DNA of 64,000 nucleotides from Phascolomyces articulosus (taxonomy: Eukaryota > Mucoromycota > Mucoromycetes > Mucorales > Lichtheimiaceae), in assembly GCA_025677815.1 (NCBI GenBank), contig JAIXMP010000015.1, positions 806,001 through 870,000 on the forward strand, read 5' to 3'. Positions 24,400 to 35,775 of this stretch are shown piece by piece. Position numbers and translations under genes: made by a program. Within the stretch, counting starts at the first letter, position 1, and each line of letters starts with the position of its first letter. The notes under the pieces are model-generated. The model was not told where the DNA came from and did no database searches. It saw only the letters and a program-made list of their open reading frames with translations.

Positions 24400-26300
24400 A
24401 CATGGTTTAAATCTCGACGTATTTGAGGAAGAAGAAAATGATGTCAACTATGATCATCCTGAACCAACATCAGGTATAAACATTGAGTACCATCCAGGTC
24501 GCGTAGCAGATGGTGGAATAGAAATTATTATCTCTGTCGTCCCAGGTCATGGACTGGTTAAATGTAAAACTGGTAACAACAACAATGATAACATCATTAT
24601 CTTTGGTTGGTGATTGTTGTGTCTATAACAAAAGAATATAGATTTAGTCAACCTGTCTCTGAAGAAGCTCAGTGTGTGTTATATTAGAACTTCATGGTCT
24701 TGAAGAAACTGGTGCTTTCATTGTAAAAAAAAAAAATCCAACCAAAAACATCGCCAAACTATATCCGAGACATCTGGGGTCTTTTCTGTACAGTAAGTAA
24801 AATATAGGCTTCTTTTGATATTCTTTGATACATTGTTTTTTTTTAAAAAAAAAATTAATAAGGTGATGAAATTTAGGTCAAAGATTTCGAACAGAGCAAA
24901 ATAGCACTGTGTAGCTAAACAAATGCACGGTGTAGTGTCATTACTGGATCCACCCACTCTTTGGACTGAAGCATAACCGTCCTCTTGTTTTTTCCCTTTT
25001 CTAAAAATATCACCACTTAAAAAAAGGCCAGAAAGTTTTCCAGAAGAACAATCCGTAATACCAATGGAGATTTCATTCCAAATGCGAAACATCAATGGAA
25101 TCTAATGTTATTCAAACTACATCCACCAAAATAAGCGATATTTTAAAGCTTATAGTGAAATGAATGATGGAAGTACAGGATCTCTTAAAATATGAAATGG
25201 GATTTCTGACAAATATCACAGACTTACGTTGCTTGAACAGCACTAAAACGATAATCATGGAGAGGAATAAAAGTGATCATCGGCAATAATGAAAAAGAGT
25301 TTCACAATAAAGAACTGCTAATATTTGACCATGACTGTAAGTAAAAAGGTGTGGACGAGGATAAATGTGTATGTGTGAAAGTTGCATTTGCCGGCCCCAC
25401 TTTGCTTTATAGTTTATCGAAAAAGATAATGTAATCCCAACGCATCCTTCATTATCAATTGGTATTATGATATAAAAAGAGCTTATTTGAAAGGCTTTTG
25501 CGAGTATAATGAATTACCAGAAAGTAAAAAATAAAGTAGTGTTGAAATGCTGTTTCTTGTAATATTATGTGATCAAGAGATTTTTTTAACAAAAACTATT
25601 TTATTCAGTTTGGGGGCAAATTCCCTTCTCAATGCCACCAGAAATAATGTATCGAAACAAATTTATTTGATACAGAACAATGGAAATGGATTAAATTAAG
25701 GTATCAATCTCGATTCACTATGGGAAAATTAACTTATTAAATGTGTTTGAAACTTCTTGAAACCTATCTTGTTAAAACTTATTCTGTACAAAGTGCTTAA
25801 GTTTATTAATCAAATAATTTTTCATAAATATTCATTAGTTTAAATAAGTAGAATAAGTTTTAATAAGTTATAATAAACTTTAGTAATATTAGTTAAGCGG
25901 TAGTAGTAATGATATGGCCTTTTAATACATACTTTATTCTTCATCTGTGTCGATTGATTATACAAATATATGCTTATTATTTACCTAACCACACTTTTTA
26001 TTTTTAGTAAATTATTAGTACTGTTGTCTTTTTCTGATTATTATCCTCTCTTCTTCCCCCCCTAAAATAGACGGTTTTATTATATAGTGTATTTTTGAAT
26101 CGGGTACTGTCACATCAAACAATACAGACGCCACATGCATAAATTGTACCTCTTTTGCTTGGATAAAAAGTTACACAAACAAGATGGGGATCCGAGAAAC
26201 CTGTCAGCCATCAAAACTCTTGTGAAAAACAAACTGGACTCTTTCTTGGGCTTGAATGGAAATCAAGAAACGCCCAAGTTCAATCATTATAATTGATTAT
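24400..26300 (+). pseudogene. decayed coding fragments, unknown family
   Basis: Around 24420-24600 a plus-strand frame reads like protein (EEENDVNYDHPEP, then PGRVADGGIEIIISVVPGHG) before stops accumulate. Around 26135-26295 another reads LYLFCLDKKLHKQDGDPRNL and LVKNKLDSFLGLNGN before a stop. Neither joins to a full model and neither carries a recognised domain. They look like remnants of genes or repeats. The rest of the interval is AT-rich with no features. Confidence 0.25.
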
Positions 26301-27116
26301 ATGGTTGGGGAGGACTCGGTCATAAAAAAAAAGGAACCCATTTGAAACACAAAGAAAAAGAAGGCGTAATAATATTTTTTAGCTTCTGAGTACATCGTTC
26401 TTTTTTTTTTCATATGCTTTTTTAATAAAACATGCGGATAATACTAGACCTAAAGCAATGCATCGATATCATTGTGATAAATAGAACAGCCACCTAAACA
26501 AAAAATTTCATAGCGTTTATATGGAAAGTGATTTTTTTCTTTACCATACATTTCCTATTTCATAATTTGTAAAAATATTTAAATCCAAACGGCTTATAAG
26601 GAATATGCGCGATTGTTCAACATCATCCCGTCCATGTAAGTCCCATATAGTCTGATATTTTATGTCCTGGTTGTCGTTCTGTAGCTCGCTATGTACTAGC
26701 CATATCAATTGATCTACGTCAATTTTTCAAATTCATCTTTGACTGTTTGTATATCCCTGGGATCATGCTTCCATTTTAATCTTTATGAAAAAATAAATGA
26801 GCCTATAACTTTTTCATGACATACTCTTATTTTTTCCTTACTATTTAGCAGTTTACAAAGCTAGACTATTTCGAGTGTGTTATCAAGGGAGAGCTTTTCT
26901 TGGTTGTAATGAATCACGGAGGTGGTCTATTGTCTACATCAGTGGAAGAACGTTTTGATTTCCCAATGTTTGATATATCTTGACATCACGGTTATTTTCT
27001 TTATTACTTTTTGTGGGATTCTGAATATGTTCTTTTTCATCATTCTATATTAATAAATAAAACAGCCTCTTAATGATACATTTGAGGCACTCGTCCATAT
27101 TTTAATAACAATGTAT

Positions 27117-27151
<35 letters not shown>

Positions 27152-28545
27152 ATGTATGTATGTTATGGTAGTATAGATTAAAACCAAAAAGAAGTAAAAA
27201 GGTATAGTGGGACAGCTGCCGGTGTCTGTGCCCACTTGCGTTAAAATGCATAACTCTGACCAATAGTCGTTACTAGATTACTTGTAGATTCAAAAGTTTT
27301 TATTGGAAATGAGATTAGTATAAACCCCATAAACCCTATATAAAACCATGAAAGATATTAATAAATATACATCGCATATGGGTGCTTATATATCCAGGAA
27401 TAATTTACTGTACTGATTAGAAGGTACCAATGTAGTATATTACTTGATAGCTTAAGATATATAAGCACATGCTTTCTTCCGATCCATGCACGCAGGGGGA
27501 AAGGGAATATATAATAAATCTAATGCGCATCAGAGGAGATTTCCTTACTCCGATGGTTGCGCAGTAACAGGTTGTATAGAATCATTTGCAATCACCATCA
27601 TTTATATAAATCCGCCAAGAAAAGAAAAAACATGTCAACGAAAGGAAAGAATGTTAATTCGTCATGACGTCAAATAAACATGAAATACAATGAACATGTT
27701 TATTAAATTATTATTCATTGTTGTCATATAAAAAAAAAACAAGTTTATTATGATTGATCAACATGAACAAATTACTCACTATTGGTAAGTAATAAACTAT
27801 CTTAAATGATTCATTTCAAGCAACACACTAGTTGAAATGACTAACTAGATGATGACGTGACCACAACAACTTATTCTATATTTTTATTTGTTGTATCTAA
27901 TAAATTCTTAGATTGGATCCGAGATAAAAGTATTATTATTTCATGATTTTTATACAACGAATATACACTGCTTAATTTTTATGCGGATCGAGACTCTCTT
28001 GTCGTCAAATACCACATCGACGAATTGTATTACATAAATAAAAACAAATTTCTCATTTCCAAATTTGAAGAATTGTTTTTCCTTTAAAAAAATGTGTTTA
28101 ATTGATTTTAGATTGAATGAAGTGTAAACAAATAATAATAACTCATCAAATTGTAATATTATTCATTTTTTGCATATTACAACAATGAAGAGGGATTCTA
28201 GGCTAACGAAGAAAAAATGAACGCGTGGAACAGAAAAGAATCCTATCATCCCGATCCGTTCTAATTCAAATTTTTTTTTTCAAGACCCTTTTTTTCTTTC
28301 TATTGTTGGGCCTATTTCCCACAACCCAACATGGACCATCCATCGATTGAATTGGGGGAGAGAGAGGGAGACCTTGGTGACCGATCCTCATTTGCAACAA
28401 CGGATCTTTTCAAGCCAAGTATTTGAAAGCCAGAATTTGGTAATACAAAAAAAGAGTGCACAGGTCGCCTTTGAACCGGTCTCTCTCTTTTTTTTTAGGG
28501 TTATTCCCGACATTAGGAAGAGCGACCGATCCGTCCGCCCTTCTT
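26301..28545. other. non-coding region upstream of the secreted-protein gene
   Basis: No gene is supported. It contains a compound microsatellite at 27115-27163 (TA, then TG, then TATG repeats) and AT-rich spacer. The frame at 27486-27677 has no family signature. Confidence 0.4.
27115..27163. repeat. compound (TA)n(TG)n(TATG)n microsatellite
   Basis: Perfect TA units pass into TG units and then TATG units, in non-coding DNA. Confidence 0.9.
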
Positions 28546-28565
28546 AAATTATATATAAATACTTC
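28546..28565 (+). promoter_or_regulatory. TATA-type core promoter of the secreted-protein gene
   Basis: ATTATATATAAATACTTCAA lies about 135 bp upstream of the ATG at 28696, followed by CT-rich leader DNA, as in highly expressed fungal genes. Position and motif only; the transcription start is not known. Confidence 0.5.
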
Positions 28566-28695
28566 AACACATCATTCTGTCATTTTGACTTTCTCTTTTC
28601 TTTATTATTATTATTAGTTCTGTGAACTTATTTTGTTCTTTTGTATATTATATATATCATATTCTCTCCATCTTAAATACTCTTTTTCCTTTATC

Positions 28696-29076
28696 ATGTA
28701 TTTCTCAAACACCTTCATCCTTCTTATTACTTTATTATTCACCATGTTGACATTGAATGTTGTCACAGCTCTTCCTTTACATCGTCGTGCCTCTTATTCA
28801 GGTGATGGTACATTTTATACCGTGGGCCTTGGTTCTTGTGGCAAAACTAACTCGGATAGTGAAATGGTCGCTGCATTAAGTTCAAGTTTAATGTCGGGTG
28901 GCAAGAACTGTGGTAAATCACTCAAGGTTACAAGTGACAGTGGATCTGTTACCGTGAAAGCTGTTGATACTTGTCCAAGTTGTGCTGAAGGAGATGTTGA
29001 TTTCAGTCCTGCTGCTTTTAAGAAATTGGGTAGTCTTGATGAAGGCCGTATCAGTATCAATTGGTCTTTTACTTAA
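28696..29076 (+). CDS. small secreted double-psi beta-barrel (RlpA/expansin-like) protein
   Basis: Single exon, 126 aa. The start at 28696 (MYFSNTF) was chosen because it gives a clean signal peptide: hydrophobic core FILLITLLFTMLTLNVV with likely cleavage after VTA. The frame is open further upstream, but that would bury the signal. The mature part has the family blocks GDGTFYTVGLGSCGKTNSDS, then NCGKSLKVTS, then VKAVDTCPSCAEGDVDFS and ending ISINWSF. Four cysteines are spaced as in fungal single-domain barwin/DPBB proteins. Such proteins are exported to the wall or medium; some bind chitin or glucan, or inhibit proteases. It has no expansin carbohydrate-binding module. The aspartate in the VDTCPSC block is kept. 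The role in this organism is unknown. Confidence 0.88.
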   Translation: MYFSNTFILLITLLFTMLTLNVVTALPLHRRASYSGDGTFYTVGLGSCGKTNSDSEMVAALSSSLMSGGKNCGKSLKVTSDSGSVTVKAVDTCPSCAEGDVDFSPAAFKKLGSLDEGRISINWSFT

Positions 29077-30360
29077 AGTGAATGTTCTTTACTCTCGACA
29101 ACGTATATATCTATTATATAATGTATCCCATGTTGTATATCTCTTTCTCTCTCGTATTTTGGCGGGCTGGTTTTCTCGCATTTCTTATTCATATTTCGTT
29201 CTCTCCTAATGTATTTAAATTAGAATTCATTCATTTTTACCATTCCCCTTTTCATAACAAAATTCAATATCATCCATTATATATACGCACATTGTATATA
29301 TATATATTTATATACTTTACTTTAGCTACAACTACCATTTCTACTTATCTTTCTCTCTCCCCTTTTTTATCATCCCTGGCTTGATCGTCCTCATTTCATT
29401 ACCATATTGTTTGTTTCTTTTGCTTCTCTAATTCTTAATGCTTGATGCAGGAGTAAGAGAGCACATTTATACATATAATAATACAAATAAAAATGCAGTG
29501 GCAGTGCCACACACCAAACAAATACTTAATTCATCATGGTAAATTCCTCATCTGAATAACAATGAAATTGTTAAGTATAATGATAATGATAATAGTAATA
29601 GTAATAATGATAGTTGATTGTTATTGAATATATTATTGTTCATAAAAAAATTTTTTTTTAGTGAGCTGTTTTTCAAAAGATGATCATTGTTATATTAAAT
29701 ATGGAATTATGCAATCACCATCATTCATCTCTTGTTCTTCTTTATAATAGTATCAATATTTAATAAGATAATTCTACCATTCTTCTTCTTTTCCCCCCTT
29801 AAAAAATTATTTTGCATGCCATAAAAAATATATATTTCTCCTTTGATCAAAATAATTTTTCAAACTTGTTTATTATTATGATTATTATTTTCAGCCCAAA
29901 AACGTATCACAAAATGGTGGGCGTATATAATCATCATATGCAATCGGAAAAGAAGAGATCGTCGGGTCGGATTTATAATGCCATCAAACTTTTTTTGTCT
30001 TTGGGAGGAGAGTGTGTGTGTGTAACATTTACATTGAGCCCACGTTGTTTTCATTCTCAACACGCTCTCCATTTTTTATTGTCTGCAGGTTGATTGATTT
30101 CCTTTTTTGGTAGTTTATTTTGTCAAAAAAGTCTAATCGATCATTTTTTTTTTTTTAAAAAAAAGGGACAATCCATATTCTATACCCAGGTTCATTGTAT
30201 GTCTATTTCCAAGTTATAAAAACAAACATTGGAGCAAGTAGACGCGTCCTTTTTTTTTTTCTATTTTCCTATATAAATTCCGCCAGTCGTGTTTTTCTTT
30301 GATGTCATGAAACCAAAAAGAAAACATATTATTTATAGTAACCACATTGCATAAACAACA
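29077..30360. other. intergenic region between the secreted-protein gene and LINE copy A
   Basis: 3' UTR of the DPBB gene, then AT-rich DNA with T runs. Open frames at 29082-29384 and 29812-30093 have the composition of spacer DNA and no motif. Bases 30349-30360 form the immediate 3' flank of LINE copy A (on the minus strand it begins TGTTGTTTATGC). Confidence 0.45.
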
Positions 30361-31393
30361 AGTAGATTAAAGTTTATTAAAAGAATAAAAATGACCAAAT
30401 GAACGCTGCGTCTAATATAGGACATATCCGCTCTAGTCCGATCCTGTTGGGCAAAGTGATATGAAAAAACCTTGGGGTAAAAGGGGAAAATGTTAAGAGG
30501 TCAGAAAATGAAAATTAGCTTTGGTAATTTGAAAGGCTGTCGTAGAATAAATATCTAGGGGAGGGGTTTTTTTTTTGAATTATACAAGTGGTCAGGCAGG
30601 AAAAGAAAAAAGTCTAGCTTGCTTCATATAGGGATTGTGAATCATTGCCAAGGCTGTTGAGGTTTTGGTGACGTTGTGAGAAGCGATCGAAGGGATTTTT
30701 GTTGGCAGATTGTATCCATTTAAGTAAAAGTCTGCCTGGATCAGGGTCTTTACTCGGTGTAAAGTCTTCATCCGGATGACAGCAGGAGTCGATATTATAC
30801 AAAATAGCACACAGTTCTGGCCAGATACGAGACCAATATTCTTGTCGATGCGGTTCTTTAGGTGGGTTCTTTAGGAGTTTGTTCAATACGTAAGATATTG
30901 GATCGATGTTGCTGTTGGGTGGTACTTCTAGTTCGAGATGCAAATGGAAACAAGCAGTGAGATGAGCTATAGTAGTGAGAGAATTGTCCTGTGCACACCA
31001 ACAGCGAGTAGGTTTTCCTGGTAGAAAACCAATCCTCCACCGAATAACGCGGCTGCGTTCCCTTGTTGTCATGGGTAGCCATAATGTTGGATCAATTCCT
31101 ATTCTTGGTCGACAAGCTTTTAGGCGGATATTATTATTAGGTTGAGTAAGTAATTTGGTTAGATTGTTGTTGTGAATTGGTTTATTTCTTTTTTCAATGA
31201 TTTGGGGTCTATGTCTCGTTGAGGTGCTGGTAGGCTGTTCCAGAGACTAGTTTGGTGGAGTGCATTCCATAAACTTGCTTTGGATAATGTAAGTTTATGG
31301 CGGATCTGATATAAAAGCGTATCATCCGGAAGATTGTAAGCTCGAGCCAAGAATTTCGTTTATAAGATTGATATGCGTTTCGCCATTGTTGGG
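30361..31393 (-). mobile_element. non-LTR retrotransposon (LINE) 3' fragment, copy A
   Basis: Runs 3' to 5' along the plus strand. It pairs with 47994-49026 in reverse orientation: coordinates sum to 79387 at every point checked, the three reading frames in it translate identically, and the A/T run lengths agree. It encodes the end of a reverse transcriptase-type ORF: a region with RHKLTLSKASLWNALHQTS, then RWRIGFLPGKPTRCWC with a C-x-C-x10-H-x3-C zinc knuckle typical of LINE C-termini. It is defective, with an in-frame TAA at 31362-31360 and a frameshift near 31160-31190. It is truncated at 31393; the next bases (31395-31407) match part of a target-site duplication found beyond copy B. Confidence 0.9.
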
Positions 31394-31394
31394 T

Positions 31395-31407
31395 CCGGGA
31401 GTAGTAG
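31395..31407. repeat. one half of a LINE target-site duplication
   Basis: CCGGGAGTAGTAG directly flanks the truncated 5' end of LINE copy A. Its reverse complement CTACTACTCCCGG stands at 49022-49034, next to the 3' end of copy B. The first five bases also match the LINE 3' end, so the duplication is 8-13 bp. Confidence 0.75.
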
Positions 31408-31537
31408 CTCTGAGATTTGTTGTATTTTTTTTTATTTCGTATTGCTATTAGTTCAATAAATTAATACATTTAGTTATGATTACTATAGCAACAGAACCAA
31501 CAACTTATTCCGATGGAAAGTGTTGGGGATATATATT

Positions 31538-31777
31538 ATGCGTGAAATTGAAAATAGTAGCTCTGAATCCGATCCTAATACCAATAGAAACAGCTATAAT
31601 GAGAATGAAAACGAAAATACCAACAATACCGATGGCGTAGAGCAGCGACTGCAACAATAACAGCAACAACATGAAGACAATAACAATGAAGAAGATCCAG
31701 ACATACCTCTCATGGATGTTATTCGTGATTATCTGTTAAAAGTAAAAAATGAAGTGACCAATAAAATAAAACAATGA
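31538..31777 (+). pseudogene. acidic Asn/Gln-rich ORF broken by one stop
   Basis: ATG at 31538 and TGA at 31775-31777 bound 80 codons in one frame, with a single TAA at 31658-31660 inside a CAA run (QQ-stop-QQQ). Before it: MREIENSSSESDPN. After it: EEDPDIPLMDVIRDYLL. A CAA to TAA change is the likely lesion. It lies next to the LINE-flanking sequence that continues the gag-like target, so it may belong to the same retroelement. No family is recognised. Confidence 0.35.
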
Positions 31778-32111
31778 ATATATTTTCTCTCTCTTGAACA
31801 AAGTTTAAATACCAATTTACTCTTTATCACTCTTCATGGTACGTGATCTTAAATGACAGACCATTGACTTGCTGCTATGAGTAAAATTTTAATAAGCTCG
31901 AAGTTATATATGTTATAATAGAGAGAGATAAGTATACTAATAATATCTCGAGATAATATCAAACAATTTTTTTCCCAAAAAAAAGTGGGGGGGGGATCTG
32001 ACAGAAACGAGATTGTCAAAGAACTAAAAAAGTAAAGGTGGTTGCTATAAATTATATTTTTGTTTATTACAGAAATATTTGTACAAAAGGATATTAAATT
32101 TTTATTCAAAA

Positions 32112-33871
32112 TCATTGAATATTATTGCATCGTACTGTGGTTAACTTGATAGATGTATTATCAAAAACCGACCAGCCTTGAGGAGTAATCCAGCGCATGT
32201 CTTCAAAATGAAGGGATTCAAGCCCTTCCATAGCAGCCAAATGAACCAAGATTTCTTCATCAATGGCCTCAACTTCTATAAACGAGAGAGAGCGAATACC
32301 AGGATGGGATTGAAATCTTGAGCATAGATGAACCATACATTCTCTCTTATTAGCTTCAGATGTTAAATATCCAAATTCAAGATGTTGCAATGTTGGAATA
32401 TTAGCAAGAGAGTTAATGATATCATGCAGATCGTACTCCATGTATGTAAGTTTGACAGACTCTAATGTGGATGTATCCGTTTTTCCTTTGCGTACTATGG
32501 CATCAAAAATATCTTCAGCGTCTCCTTCATCTCCATTAACCTCTATCCTTTGTAGACCCGATAAATTTGTGATCGCCATAAGAAATTCTTGATCTAAATC
32601 TCTGAAAAAGACATCAAAGATTAACACTTGTATGTTTGGCGAGTTTTGTATTACCCGAGCCACGAAAGGTGTAAGCAATGTAGTGACGCAGTGAATGCTG
32701 AGTGATTGTAGATTTGGAAACTTGCAGGAATCTCCCAATAATACCCAATCTTCTCTATCTTTTATTTGGTCATCATACGGACTATATGTATCACACCAAG
32801 CTTCCAAGTACAGCGTCTGAATCGTGGCTTGATTTCGTTGAATGATTGGTATATAGCTTTTTGGGTGTGTAGAAGCATTTAATGCAAAATCTTGGATACC
32901 CGTAAAAGTGGATGAACTGGCTAACTCCGACTGTCGATGATGTTTTCCGTTTTCCTTCATGGTAACATTCCCGTCTTTGAATTCGTGATAATATTGTGAG
33001 CTAACAATACTGAACCGTTCAAGTCGTTTGCAACTTGATTCTATTATTTCCAGTACAGTAGGTGTATCGTGATTGATCATCAAACTCCGCAATTCCGTGC
33101 ATATGTCAAAAATCTTCTTTTGATCAACCGCTGTGAGGATATTATCTATGTTAATCTTCAGGCACTCTAATGTTTTTGCGACTTGTGTAAGCGCAACGAT
33201 AAGCGTTGGAACGGATGAATCCAATTGATTATCCTAATTTATTTTAAAAACAAATATCACACCATTTTCTTTTAATAATTAATTCCTTTCCATTCACTTT
33301 TATTATCACCACCCTTTCAGTTTTTGATCACCCTCTATGTACATACCAAATATAGTCTTTGAAGCTTGCTAAATCCACCTTTTGCAATCTGGGTGTACAG
33401 TGAATTAGTTAATAAATCAGTGTTGATTTCTGTTAGTTCGACGACATGTTCACAAACGTAAGGGAGTAATCGAATAATATTTGTAACCCAATCCTTGTCA
33501 CCTCGAAGTTCAATGGTTCTCCATACCGGTGCATATGCTGAAACTTTGTCGCGCCATGCCTTCGATACATCAAGTAGTTTGAAGCACTGTTCTTGCCATA
33601 GTTCCCGGAAAATGAGGTTAACAATCTCCTGCGGCAAATGGGCAATGATATCGAATCGTTTATTATTTTTTTGTGTTGCTTTGTCGCATTTTTCTGTAAC
33701 TCGATCTTTGTTATCGTATCTGATATTCGTGTCTTGTTCGCGTTCAAGTTTGGGTTGCAAGGTTTCACTACCATTACTAGGCAAGTTTTCATCCGTGAAA
33801 TGAGTAATATCTTGACTTTTGTTGCGTTTGGGGTTCTTCTCTACCACTGTATTGGCTGCTCGTTTCGACAT
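32112..33871 (-). CDS. F-box protein with leucine-rich C-terminal half
   Basis: Exons 33871-33347 and 33233-32112, phase 0, 548 aa. Residues about 70-115 form an F-box (IIAHLPQEIVNLIFRELW, then CFKLLDVSKAWRDKV), the part that binds Skp1 in SCF ubiquitin ligases. The C-terminal half has irregular leucine-rich repeats (LQSLSIHCV, LQRIEVNGDEGD, LQHLEFGYLT, LESLHFEDMRW), expected to bind the substrate. An in-frame ATG 60 nt upstream (33931) would add 20 residues; the inner ATG is preferred because MSKRAANT begins a typical basic leader. The gene looks intact although it sits inside the transposon island and inside the proposed inverted segment. It has the same architecture as the F-box gene at 59618, but the sequences look only distantly related. 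Confidence 0.85.
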
Positions 33872-35046
33872 TGAGTAAAGTAAAGAAAGAAGTGTTTTGA
33901 AGCAAGAACAAATCACTTCTTTTATTTTCATGGCAAAATGTTACACAAAGTAAAAAAAAAGTGCGCTGCAAATGAGTCGGTCTTCAGCCTCTTTGTTAAA
34001 AATAAGTTCGGTTTGATCGTAACAATTTTCGTTGCTATGGCAACTGTGTCACGTAAAAATAAAATGGACAAGAATGTAACTATAATGACAGTGTGGAATG
34101 CCAAAATATATATTAGGTATGCCTATTACAATTAAGTAAACGTTAATGGTTATATCTACCCCCTGTTTAGTGCTGATGTCTACGATCCAACTACGCGAAG
34201 TCCTAGTTCAAGCGAAGTAATATGGAACTTTAACCAAATATGGAAGCCGATGATGGAATTTGGTCGCTTCGTCCATTGCGCCGAAAATGTGCCCTTATAT
34301 AGTACTTCATCTCTGGTGAAACAAAGTTATATTATATGACTAATCAACTCGACAAAGCAGAAAGAAACAGACGGACGTTCATTATGCTGATGCGATCCAT
34401 CGTTTGAATGACAATGCCGGCCAAGAAGTTGCTTAATTAAAACATCCAATGCTCTAGGTAAAGCGATGCTAGATAAGTAGAATCGGATCACATCAAGTCA
34501 ATGTTTGGCGGATTATGCATGTTGGCTGATATTGCTGGTACGTACAAATTTGGATCATCTGAAAACATTTCGAAAGTACATGTTCATATAACTCGTGCTT
34601 ATGGTATAGATAATGATGAAATAATGGCGATTACAAAAGAGAATGCCATAACAAACTAATCAATGTATACGCTGTCCAAAATATAATCTAGACACAAAAC
34701 TACGACACCGGGTACTATATTCATCGAGAGAATTCACGTACTTGTTTGTGAAGTTATCAAGTGTATATTGTCCGGTTTCATTCAAAAAAAAAAGCAGATC
34801 AGATTATTCCATTCATCTACTTCTTTATGGATTAGCTATACCATAAGTGCAGCTTGACCTGTGTGTGGAATGCCCATACGTCCTTCAATAGGATGGATTC
34901 AAATCTATTTCGAATGCATTGGAGTTATCTGATTCTCACAATGAGCAATCCAAAAAAATACCGACAAAAAAAGGAAAAACCAGATGGATTGCACCAAGTT
35001 GTATGTTCTACCATTATCAAAATCACAGTAAAGAAACATTGTAGTA
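33872..35046 (+). pseudogene. decayed plus-strand coding sequence
   Basis: From about 34170 the plus strand reads SADVYDPTTRSPSSSEVIWN, then IWKPMMEFGRFVHCAENVP before stops. Further protein-like pieces occur up to 35040 (DSHNEQSKKIPTKKGKTRW). Many frame breaks mean it is not a working gene. The family is not recognised. It is broken on the right by a 154-bp MITE. Confidence 0.35.
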
Positions 35047-35200
35047 GAGGGCCTCAAAGTTAAATATCTGACAAACTACAAATATCTATAAATTTTCAAT
35101 ATCTGTAATTAAAGAATTTGATTGACTGAGAGACAGCTTTCTTCAATATTGAAAATTGACCGATATTTGAAATATCAGATATTTTAACTTTGAGACCCCC
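35047..35200. mobile_element. 154-bp MITE with TA target duplication
   Basis: The left end GAGGGCCTCAAAGTTAAATA and the right end (reverse complement GGGGGTCTCAAAGTTAAAAT) are terminal inverted repeats of about 25 bp with few mismatches. They continue inward as TATCTGA-type AT-rich sequence. TA lies on both sides (35045-35046 and 35201-35202), as for Tc1/mariner-type non-autonomous elements. It has no coding capacity. Confidence 0.8.
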
Positions 35201-35775
35201 TAGTGTATTCGTGAAAAACCAAGAGCCAGTTTCGTCACTTAGTCAATCCTGGAATTGATATGAAAGATTATAACAAGTACCTCATCTTCCCCTTCTTTCG
35301 ACATTTTCAGATTATGTATAACCTTTCTTCTGAACCATTTATCATCATATTCCCTAAATCATTTGTAAAATCATATAGTGTCACCCCTCCAACTATTTTT
35401 ATATAATTTTATTCTTTATATTCTCATATTGTCACATCATCCCCATCAATCTTCACAGCAAATGGTACCAAATAATACTCTTTCTGCTATTGGATTACAA
35501 CACTGTAAAAAAGGGTTTTCCTGAATTTCTTCGTAATTTTCCTGATTTCAGGAAAAAAATTAGAAAAACCCCAACATCATGATTTTTCAGGAAAAATAAA
35601 CCTTTAGTTTCCTGAAAACAAGAAATTTTTTTCAAGCGTGGATCACACAAGCCTAGCTTCGGACGGACCAGTTATCCGAACCGAAATGTCTCAACTATTA
35701 TGTTTGAAAGTAACTACTAAATGTTTATTAACAATACTAATAACGTATTCTTCTCATTTTCAATCATCATCATTT

